DNA from: Apodospora peruviana
Lineage: Eukaryota; Ascomycota; Sordariomycetes; Sordariales; Lasiosphaeriaceae
Reading direction: 5' to 3'
DNA length: 64,000 bases
NCBI GenBank assembly: GCA_033439685.1
Contig: JAUEDM010000007.1
Coordinates: forward strand, 1,488,001-1,552,000
Shown here: one piece after another, positions 55,436 to 64,000 of the stretch
Position numbering within the stretch: the stretch's first letter is position 1
Layout: each line of letters starts with the position of its first letter
Program-made: the position numbers and the translations under genes
Notes under the pieces: model-generated
The model's database searches: none
Told to the model about the DNA's origin: nothing
What the model saw: only the letters and a program-made list of their open reading frames with translations

Positions 55436-56064
55436 CTATAACCTCTGCTGATCCGCCTCCCTGATTTGGTGCACCATCTGCTCCCAGCCTTTATTGCCGA
55501 CCTTCCTCCCGCCGAACCTAATAATGTTCTGCTTGTACGGGTGTGCATCCGCCTCAAACGCCTTCAAGCGCGCCAGCCTCTTCTCCCTCAGCCTATTCTT
55601 GGGCAGCATGCCGCTGACTGCTTTCCTCAGGACTTCAGCGCCGCCAAACTTCTCCATCAGCACGTCCATGGTGACCGTCTTGAGCGAGCCCGGCCGCGTG
55701 TTGTGTCGGTAGTACGTCTTGCGGTACTTCTTCATGCCCGTCGTGTAGAGCGCCGCGCAGTTGGTCACGACCACGTAGTCGCCGCAGTCGGTCGACGGGT
55801 CCCAGATCGGCTTGTGCTTGCCCATCAGCAGGACGGCGATGCGCGAGGCGAGCCGGCCGAGCGAGGGCGGAGTGATGGCTTCCGGGGGCGACTTGATGGT
55901 GCTGAGGGTCGGGTGCGGTTTGGAGGCGGATATTTGGTGCCATACTCGCGAGTAGGCTAGTCGGGTCTTTTTGTTTCCCCAAGAAAAGCAGTTAGCAAAA
56001 AGACTTCGTCTACCAAAGGGGCCGTATAGCGAAGAAAACTCACAAGCCCGACAGTCTGAGACAT
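55436..56064 (-). CDS. mrpl23: mitochondrial large ribosomal subunit protein uL13m, two exons
   Basis: Mitochondrial homologue of bacterial L13 (yeast Mrpl23), part of the large subunit of the mitoribosome. Exon 1 codes for just seven residues (56064-56044, MSQTVGL), then a 77-nt intron (GTGAGT...CTAAC...AAAAG) and exon 2 (55966-55436), giving 183 aa. The joined N-terminus continues TRLAYSRVWHQISASKPH. L13 landmarks are ASRIAVLLMGKHKPIWDP, GDYVVVTNCAALYTTG, KKYRKTYYRHNTRPGSLK and the end of the fold with AVSGMLPKNRLREKRLARLK. A short first exon with an early intron is frequent in fungal ribosomal protein genes. Confidence 0.94.
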
Positions 56065-56801
56065 CCTGTTTACGGGAAGGGGGGAGCCAGTGGGAACGAG
56101 TCCCTCATCAATTGCGTTGGAGGTGTGTGTGTCCTAAGGACCGGCAGTCAATTGACCTTGCCCCGTGTCGCCGTGGTTGAGTATGACGCGTTTGCGTTGG
56201 AAATTGCGATCGAGAACGGTCGACGGGGAGCTGCGTGTTCGTCGGAAGCAAGCCCGGATGTGGAGCTCGGCGACCCGGACAGGTAAATTTTAGCTGGTGA
56301 TGGCACGTGATCGCTAGATAAGATAAGTTGGGCCTCGAATTCAATCAAGACTTCGACATCCAGTGCACCTAGGACCGAGAAAGAGGTCTAAAATCTGAGA
56401 ATACCAAGTGAAATGTTTAGATACCGATATCTGAATTCTAGCTATAAGGCGAGACCCTCTGGCTGTCCTCGTCGGCGTTGTGCTTGATTAGTATTGTATT
56501 TCGTGGAGGGACAGGTTTGGGGGGGGGGGGGGGGGGGAAACCGCCGAAATCGCAATTCACGATTTCAAAGCAACAAGAAAGTCGGATAGAAACGGCATTT
56601 TTATAGGGACGAACATAGCAAGTTCACGATTATTACGTACTGTACTTCACCACCTACCGGTTCCAAATTACATTGAGAGAACCGGTCCAGCCAAAAACAT
56701 ACCTGGGTATTTTTCTGACATTATTCTCGTTGCTTCTCTCACCAACCCTTCCCCACTCGGTTACCTACCTACGGATCTCTTTATAAACCGGCGACGTCTT
56801 G
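56065..56801. promoter_or_regulatory. divergent promoter region, uL13m and copper chaperone
   Basis: About 740 bp between divergent starts. It contains a G19 run at 56519-56537. No other element is recognised. Confidence 0.5.
56519..56537. repeat. G19 homopolymer
   Basis: Nineteen G followed by three A on the plus strand, in the divergent promoter region. Confidence 0.95.
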
Positions 56802-58011
56802 ATGCATCTAATCCCAGCCAAAACTCTCAAGTATTTATTCGCTGGTAAATCGACAATTGCATTTGTGGCTTCCACAGGCGGCGCATACGTCTATTATCGA
56901 CAAAGACAAAATCATCATCAAACACCATCACTCAAAAAGAACCCAAAATCATCATCAGGCAATATGATTGTCACAACCCCTTTCCAGGTATGACTTTATA
57001 ACCCCCTTATCCATCTGACATCTGCAAAATGATCAACTTTTAACTTTGAAACCAACGATTAGACTCTCTTTGCGGTACCCATGACCTGTGACGGTTGCGT
57101 CAAGGATATATCGGGTGCCCTGCACAAGCTCCCCGGCATCACCAAGGTTGAGGCAAACCTCCCGGACCAGCTGGTTTCGATTGAAGGCACAGGTATGATA
57201 CTCACGTACTCCACCTCATCTCATTTTATTTCAGTTGGTCACAAAGAGAAGTTGTCGCTTGCACTACAGACCGGGCAGCTTCACTCAACTCCACTCTACA
57301 AATAATCAAAATTAAAATCCCACCAAAAGATGATGCAAACTAAAGAAGACCATTGAACTAACATTAAAGAATATAGCACCACCATCCGCAATCGTCGAGG
57401 CCATTCAGGCCACGGGGCGAGACGCCATCCTACGGGGTTCGGGAACAGCAAACAGTAGCGCGGTGAGTATCCTCGAGACCTTTCACGACAAGGACACCGC
57501 GCCCAAGGGTAACAACCCCGACGGTGCCTTCAGCGACAGACACGTCAGGGGTCTAGCTCGCATGGTCCAGGTCAACCCGACGACGACGCTGGTCGACCTC
57601 ACCCTCCTGGGGATCGCGCCGGGGACCTACCGCGTCACGATCCGCGAGTACGGCGACTTGAAAGACGGCGCATCATCAGCCGGGCCCGTCTGGTCGGGTG
57701 TTACGAGTAAAGGTGCCCCTACTACTACTACTACTCCCCGGCGCGGCCTGCTAGGAACAGTCCAAGTCGAAACGGATGGTCGCGGCAGCGCTTTTATCAG
57801 CCACCCCTTTTCGATCTGGGAGGTAGTTGGTCACGCGATGGTTGTTTCGCGCCAGGACGAGGGCTCGCCTCTGAAGAACGACGAGAACACGGTGGTCGGC
57901 GTCATTGCGCGAAGCGCGGGCATGTGGGATAATGACAAGACTGTGTGTTCATGCACGGGCAAGACGCTGTGGGAGGAGAGGAAGGATGAGGTGACCAAGG
58001 GTATGTTATGA
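56802..58011 (+). CDS. ccs1: copper chaperone for superoxide dismutase (Ccs1), three exons
   Basis: Ccs1 loads copper into Cu,Zn-SOD and oxidises its disulfide, in the cytosol and the mitochondrial intermembrane space. Exons are 56802-56987, 57063-57192 and 57377-58011 (316 aa). An internal ATG at 56964 gives 262 aa, the normal family length, beginning MIVTTPFQ. Numbered from that start, the Atx1-like domain has the copper motif MTCDGC at residues 15-20. The SOD-like domain starts after about residue 80 and contains FSDRHVRGLARMVQVNP, GTYRVTIREYGDL and HPFSIWEVVGHAMVV with DNDKTVC. The C-terminal CxC motif (C242, C244) lies in CSCTGKTLWEER. The upstream start adds 54 residues with an Ala/Gly/Tyr hydrophobic segment near the N-terminus and Lys residues ahead of it. 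Both starts are plausible. Introns have GTATGA donors and ATTAG/TATAG ends. Confidence 0.93.
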
Positions 58012-58894
58012 TTAGGACTTTGTATCAAATTGAGATGATTTTTTTATGTTGTTATCTAGATGCTACAATTTTTATGTGTGGTGATGAAAGAGTTGGTGTT
58101 GAGCGGATTGGATGAGAGCACCTCTAAGCTGTCACAGTCTCAGGGGAGGGAGACGATTAATTTTCGCGGAATGAGATATCGTTCAATGCCGGACTGGGAC
58201 CAGGACCGCAAGCATCTTGAACTTTCAGGTGAAACTTCAATTTCCATGGTTCGTTCAGGCGATCAAGCCGACTATTGCGCCGTGGGATCGGTAAGTGTGC
58301 TGGTTATCGTCAGGTACTGGACTGTCCCAACTCATACAGGCGGCTGTTTCAAGAAACGCAGACAGGCTTTGGGAATAGTGATACGATACAGTTAGGGGGG
58401 GTCGATGACGTCGATATACCGAAGTCGAAATTCCGAGACAAACACCTCCCCCACCCCAAAATTTGCGAGAGGTCAAAACATGGGAATCTTGGTGGTGAGG
58501 TGATACAGATTCCCATCGGCATCAAACAAGGTGCGGCGGCTGACAGGTTGCATGTGCGGCCGCTACGCTACTGCGTGCAACGTTCTTTTAAAACCTCCAC
58601 GCCAACCTCACTGACAACAGAAGCTTTTGGGGGCCCTTTTGATGCTGACTTTTTGCTTGCCCGGCCAGGGTGCTCAGCCCCTGGATGTAGATCATGCAGG
58701 AGAGGAAACACAGTACACTTGGGTGCCCAGCCAAGCCCCACGTATTGAAGACCGGAACGGAGGAGTCGAAACTCTAAACCAGTGTATCAACCACCTACCG
58801 GTAGGCAGATGAGACGAAAGATCTTGGACAAAAGCGGTCTGCTGGGATGGGTTCAAATCGTCGGTTTTAGGGGCTAAAGAAGAATAACTTTGAT

Positions 58895-59050
58895 AGGTAG
58901 AAAAACGTATCTATTGTAGTATTTTATAAAAAGACTAGTAGTTTTTTATATATAGTTTTAAAATCAAAATAATATATTCTTTAATTATATAAGGTCTAGT
59001 TTAAACCTAATTACGTTATTACATAGTTATCTTAATTATATCTCCTATAT
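58895..59050. other. AT-rich block, RIP-like
   Basis: About 155 bp dominated by A and T with many TpA steps and few CpA, in contrast to the flanks. This is the base pattern left by repeat-induced point mutation in Sordariomycetes, and it directly abuts the LTR-like sequence. Confidence 0.55.
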
Positions 59051-59094
59051 CTGTGACGGTCGGTGCGATTGAGCATTGATTGAATTGATTGCAA

Positions 59095-59656
59095 TGTTAC
59101 GGACCCCGATTGGAGGATTAAGCGAGGGAGTCCCTGGGCCTATCAGAGGGTACTCTGCGGGACACAGGGTCTTGGCACAGAGCAATTGTGGTCTGTGTGG
59201 TCTGTGGCGCCATGACAGAGCAGTTGTGGTCTGTGTGGTCTGTGGCGCCATGACAGAGCAGTTGTGGTCTGTGTGGTCTGTGGCGCCATGACAGAGCAGT
59301 TGTGCTCTGTGTGGTCTGTGGCGCCATGACAGAAGGAACAGAGCAGTTGTGCTCTGTGTGCTCTGCTGCTCTGTTGCAGAGGCAACAGAGCAACAGGCTG
59401 GCACTTCTATTGCTGTAGCATTTCTATATAGTTACGAGAGTCTGGTACTCTCGGGGATGGATTTATTACGGCAGTAATCAATACAAGTACTTTGGCAATA
59501 GTTGTTGTGTCAACTGCGCATCTTGTGTGTTCTTTGGAACCGATACTCTTTGTGATTACTCCCCTACCTAAGACCTAACCCCTTTGTGGCTCTGTGGAGC
59601 AACATACTCTTGTGAGCCTTGCGTTGTCAGGGCTGCCCCATACACAGGTTGTTACA
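59095..59656. mobile_element. possible LTR-retrotransposon terminal repeat remnant
   Basis: The segment begins TGTTACGG and ends GTTGTTACA, the TG...CA termini typical of LTRs, and contains a TATATAG near 59427. A start at TGTGACGG (59052) is also possible. No 5-bp target duplication is seen at the two ends, so it is not a clean solo LTR. No gag or pol coding is found nearby. It is a suggestion only. Confidence 0.35.
59177..59373. repeat. 38-bp minisatellite, four full copies plus a partial
   Basis: Copies at 59177-59214, 59215-59252, 59253-59290 and 59291-59328 share the core gtctgtgtggtctgtggcgc, flanked by acagagcagttgtg and catg. A degenerate fifth copy follows a 9-bp insert. Copies differ by one or two bases. 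Since 38 is not a multiple of three the three frames rotate between copies, so it is not coding. Confidence 0.92.
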
Positions 59657-59757
59657 GGGTAGCCTTGACAACACAAGGCTCACAAGAGTCTGTTGCTCCA
59701 CAGAGCCACAAGGGGTTAGGTCTTAGGTAGGGGTAATCACAAAGAGTATCGGTTCCA
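59535..59757. repeat. inverted repeat, arms about 105 bp, spacer about 13 bp
   Basis: The left arm (59535-59640) and the right arm (59654-59757) are reverse complements with few differences: several single-base transitions near the inner end, one transversion and two small indels. The arms start tggaaccgatactc and end gagtatcggttcca. The left arm lies inside the LTR-like segment, so the right arm may be an inverted fragment of a second copy. Confidence 0.9.
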
Positions 59758-62700
59758 TCAAACTGAGTTATCGTCCCAGCACCGAAACATGTTCCTCTGA
59801 TGGCCCTGCTTGCAGTGCTTGGCATTTCCGGGTGCTGGAGCAGTGGCGTTACACGAGACGGCTGTTGGCGGTTCGTTGGTTGTTCGACAATTGACAAGCA
59901 ACAGGCGCAAGGCAAGGTAAGGAAGCGGCGAAGGTCAACTTTAAACAGAAATCCCGAAGCTGATGGTCGATCTTTCTTCAATGACGCATTCTCATTTTCT
60001 GGGGCAGGCACAATAATCCCTTATCATACCTGCCTTGGTATTGAAGACAGCAAGACCCTTGGACCCCTAACTGCCTGATAGGGACCGAGATGACTTCGAA
60101 TTGCTCCCTCCGACAAAGATGATACTGTCAAGTCACTGCCAGGGTCTTCGCAGTCCTTCCACCTCACGAGCCGGCAGATGTGACTTCCTCATCACCAACC
60201 TGGTTAAGGCGTGTTGGTAGCGCAGCCGGCAATGGAGCAGGCAGGAGTCCGATGAAGTAAGTGAGTACGGAATACCGGTAGGTACATCTCGGACCTACCC
60301 GCGAGAATGGATCCATGTGGTATTGTGTGCGCGAGCGCCTGCCATTTCAGCCGCCTGAACTCCAGCTTTCCAGCGTTACGGCAGCTGCACGGCGAGACCA
60401 CCGAAAGGAAAGGGACCTGACCGACGCCGCACCGCCGCCGGGTATACCAGTTCAGCACCACCTCAGCTGTACCTTCCAACCGCACACACAGACAACGACA
60501 CACTCACGCACACACCGAGTTACATGCCTTGAACATCTTATCGCCCAATAATGCGCCGTTGCTCGTCTGTGCCACCGCCGCCTTACCAGCTCTCAGGTAT
60601 GGACTTTCCCCATCCCGTCCTCTAACGGCTTACACTGACCTGAGCTCGAGGGGCGCAGAAAAGAAAACCTTTGGTCCCTCTTTCCATTGGGTATTCTATC
60701 CTCCGTCTACCTCGATTAAGCGGAAGATCCTTGATGGGAAACAAAATAGGCTGAATCGGCAGACGGGTTTCGCAAGTTCGAATCGGATTTGTTGCCCCCG
60801 AACGGTAGCTGAAGATCGCCTGTCTCCAGCATACCGCATCATCGCCATCACTGCACTCCTGTAATCCTGCAATCCGCATCCTACTATCCGCCGGTTACGT
60901 ACCCTATAATCTTTGCCGATCTCAGCGTAGGTCCAGGCGGCGGCATGTATCGAGCGGGTTATACTGATCCTACGAAGAGGATCTCCGAACAGAACCTTCT
61001 ACAGAATGTTCTTTGTTGTGCCCGTCGTCGAGGCCTTTCGGTGTAAAAGCCGTGATAGGATCTTGCCCAAATCTTTAAGCGCTGGGGGCGTCAGCAGTGG
61101 CCAAATGTGCGACCCGGGGCACCATTGTCGGCACCTCTCCGCGAAGGATGCGGCGGTCGGTGGTCTGCCAACTAAGGTGCTTGGCTAGCGAGCATTGGAC
61201 CGAGAGCAAGTTGCCCGCATGTTGCTTGTTACTACGGTCATTAAAGGAAGAGAGAGGATGGCAGCGACCGGGACCTGACACGACTACGATACACTTCATT
61301 TCTGAGCTCAGCTTCTCACCGCGAAAAGCCGAGAAGTGCCCAGGCGGTCGACTCAAGGGTATGCTGGGTTATCGGTTCTCATCACAGACAGCAGATGATC
61401 TCGGAATGGTTCATGATGTGCGTCCGGATATCGCTCATCACGATTCCTCCTTTCTCCAACTACAATCCGGGAATGATACAGTAAATACGGGCGACTGGCC
61501 CGAAGAACGAGACTAGTTGGACTTCAATCTCACGTACGAATACGCAAGTAATAAGCTGTATTAATAGCAAAGCTCACAGACTAGTAGGGCAGTAGCGTCA
61601 GGTGAGCACGGTACCAAGACGAGTCCGGTCGTTGCCAGCATCATCTTTATCTCCATTACCTTCACCGCCCTCGTCGTCACCGTCACTGTCACAAAATGTC
61701 GACGTTGCATCCAGCCAATATCAACGGTCCTAAGAAATCGATAGCCCCATCTGGGATATGTCCCGCGGCGGTGGACAACGGGACGACCGCCACAGCTACG
61801 TGGGACAGGTGTCTTCTGCATCTGCCTTCGGTATTACAACCCAAAAGGTTGCCCTATCGCGGCTGTCGACGACGCCGCCAAAAAGGGGGCTTCCTTTATC
61901 AACAGGAACTGCAGACAGTCACATATTAACGCAAAAAGGATTCAAAGCCAACAAACACGGAGGTCTCTGCCATTCACAAGACGTTTGGATCCGTCTATCG
62001 CGTGTACTTGACATGTGACTGTCTGTGTAACAGCCTCACTCGAGAAACATGGTGGGGAGGCATCATATCGTCCTCTGCGGGGGTGGAAAAGAAGAATTCA
62101 GCCACAGTTGTCGTTTGTCGCATGCAAAGAAGATTGGATGGCGGACTGCGTTGTGACGACGGCAAAGAAATCTTTTCTACTCACGACGGAAATTTAGGCG
62201 CCCTGGAACGCATGTGCCAGAAGACATTCATCTCCCGTGGTGGTCAGCCCAATCAGTGGGCCGGGCTCAGTCTTGGAACACTTGATACATGAGGAGACCC
62301 TGACCTGTGATTTGCAAGGGTCGCGCGAAGTCTGTGACAGACTGCGTGCCGCATTGCATTGACCCCTTGGGGCTTAGGGAGTTGGAGAATCACTCACAGA
62401 CTCTTCTCTCCTGTGGTTCTCAACGTCAACGTGAACCACGACCACCAAGGACTGTTCCTCTCGACGCAGGCAAGGAGGAGCCGTCATGCACAACACATTG
62501 CAAGTGCACGCATTGGACGCCGGCTGACCAAACCTTGTCGAGGCCAAGCAAACCGAACTATCGAATATCTCGGATTCCCCTGAGTTCGCGATTGCCATTA
62601 CGATGCAGGTAGGAGAGTCGTCAATATGGGGGAAATGCCACACGCCTCCCCGTTAGCCCAGCATGGAGAATGCATCTGGGCGGCCGGAGTGATCGGTCGA

Positions 62701-62941
62701 TAGATCTTACCGAGACAGTAGCTGGCGTCTAAAATACGCGTGAGAGAGGCACGTGTAAATAAGGTTGTCGATACGTACTATCGGGAACTGGTATTGCGAT
62801 ATTGACTTTCAAAAGGAAACGATTATCAACAAGGAAGAAATAGGAAAAAAAATATTATAGTTCAGGAGTTGAAAGTGGCTACCTACCGAGACAGCCAGAG
62901 TTGAGACGGAAACCGGAAAAGCGATGAGATGGGAGCTCCCG

Positions 62942-62961
62942 CATCGCATCGCATCGCATCA
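62942..62961. repeat. GCATC pentamer microsatellite
   Basis: About four tandem copies of gcatc followed by acacc. Short and of unknown significance. Confidence 0.8.
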
Positions 62962-64000
62962 CACCAAGACCATCACTGACCCATCCCCCACCATCTCGAG
63001 CGGCCAGTCGACCCCTTTGTAGACACACGCTGGTTGGCCGAGAGGACAGGGGCGCGCCAAGGGCGTCTGGACGGTGGGTTTCCCACCCATCCAGTGGCCT
63101 GCATCGGTGGGCACTTTGACACATGGCCGGACATGGGCTGCACCGCAAGCAACTGGGCCCTCGCCAGATGACAGTTGACGGACTGTGGACGATCTTGCAG
63201 GCTTCGATATGACCTTCTTTCTCTATCACCGATACCGTGGTCCCATTCCTCCCGCCCGTAGGTGGTGAGGTGGTTCGACGAACATGCCATCCTCTCGCCA
63301 TCAACATCTCATCGTTTTCTTGGTATCAACCAGGCATTGATAGTCCAATGGCACCACAATGCGCCGGACATACTACCCTCTCAGGCTATTGCGAGACAGG
63401 CCAAGGCTGTAGGAAACAAAGATACCTGAGGTACTGTTGATTGAGTGACAGCAATGGAAACCAAACCTGGAATTTCCCCTGGCAGCCATCTCCTTGTCTC
63501 TGATTTTGAGGCTTTCGCCGTTCGTTTTCTTGATCGAGAGACAGCAGTGCCGTGCGCATCAAGCAGGCAACCTCGTAGCACCCTGAGATAATGTCATGTT
63601 TTCAAGGTTCACAGGGTTTCTTGTTTCTTCTCAGACTCCGATTCCACCGTTGTTCCTGGTTTCTTGCCAAGTTTGCCCCTGATTAAACTTTACAGGTTTC
63701 CCAAGGAGCTGAGGTGTTCAGGGAACTTGAGGTCCGGTGCGTTGAGGTGTTGTCCACCAGGTAATCCGTACCTGCCGAGGACCGGGCGTTCAGTTCTCTC
63801 GTGTCGGGCCTCAACCCCCTGGTTCCCTGTAACGAGACCTCGTTCTGCCCCCAGATGTCCCCTCCCACTGGCATCAGGCGTGTTTTGCCAACCCGGCAAG
63901 CCAGCTCCACACAGCTTCGGGGCCCTGCACGCCTGCATGATCGCCCAGGCCGTCGCTCCCCACACTCAGTCAAAAGTCGCTGCAAAGAACGACCTGAGGC

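Larger units (their letters stand above)
58012..64000. other. 6-kb gene-free, repeat-bearing end of the window
   Basis: I see no credible gene on either strand; the longest frames (under 160 codons) lack domain-like composition. The repeats at 58895-59757 are described separately. A TACGGAATACCG motif lies at 60266-60277. A GCATC pentamer repeat lies at 62942-62961. Otherwise the sequence is ordinary non-coding DNA of moderate GC content. It may be the edge of a transposon-rich region. Confidence 0.45.

Noticed and set aside
59177..59328. CRISPR-like array
   Set aside because: The copies are contiguous without unique spacers, so it is a minisatellite; a eukaryotic genome is also not expected to hold CRISPR.
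59118..59404. Overlapping minus-strand frames of 80-119 codons reading HTDH/HGATD-like repeats
   Set aside because: They are produced by the 38-bp minisatellite, which stays open in several frames; this is not a protein-coding repeat.
60773..60800. tRNA-like B-box (GTTCGAATC)
   Set aside because: No T-stem pairing or upstream A-box at a suitable distance. I found no tRNA gene anywhere in the window by eye, though a covariance search could do better.
62879..63307. 142-codon minus-strand frame at the right end
   Set aside because: Cys/Arg/Pro-rich composition without motif; contains the GCATC microsatellite.

Overview
The window reads as genomic DNA of a filamentous ascomycete (Pezizomycotina). 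A Sordariomycete is likely, although I could not run a similarity search. The evidence is: short introns (about 50-290 nt) with GTRNGY donors and CTRAC-type branch points; long Ser/Gln/Pro-rich tails on regulators; and a gene set that includes a Con7-type C2H2 factor, a fungal INSIG, a uricase with fungal architecture, and Eaf1 with HSA, SANT and polyQ parts. I recognise fourteen protein-coding genes and can describe one more that I do not recognise.

Left part (1-16.4 kb), fairly gene-dense: a ketopantoate-reductase-like protein (-) is divergent from the Rad26/CSB repair ATPase (+). Next come a hemerythrin-domain protein (+) and an unrecognised Cys/His-rich protein with two 57-nt introns, one of them apparently GC-AG (-). 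An Mpv17/PMP22 membrane protein (+), the ESCRT-II subunit Vps22/Snf8 (-) and the U5 snRNP assembly factor Aar2 (-) follow.

Middle part (16.4-36.3 kb), gene-poor: a Con7-like developmental transcription factor (-, 20.4-22.3 kb) has about 4 kb of empty sequence downstream and about 14 kb upstream, where I find no convincing gene. This spacing suggests a large regulatory domain or untranslated leader.

Right-centre (36.3-58 kb), gene-dense again: INSIG (-), Mak11 (-), NuA4 scaffold Eaf1 (-) divergent from splicing factor Spp2 (+), an MFS sugar permease (-), uricase (+), mitochondrial ribosomal protein uL13m (-), and the copper chaperone for SOD1 (+). Most are housekeeping genes. Uricase and the permease are the catabolic exceptions. 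There is no obvious biosynthetic cluster.

Right end (58-64 kb): no gene is supported. It holds an AT-rich block of the kind left by repeat-induced point mutation, a 38-bp minisatellite, a near-perfect inverted repeat of about 105 bp per arm, and LTR-like sequence, so it looks like a small transposon-remnant island.

Repeated oddities are long homopolymer tracts, several being a C-run followed directly by an A-run (one lies in the uricase 5' leader), and a dispersed palindrome-like motif around TACGGAATACTG in gene-poor stretches. Two genes (copper chaperone, hemerythrin protein) have in-frame upstream starts that would add mitochondrial-type N-termini.
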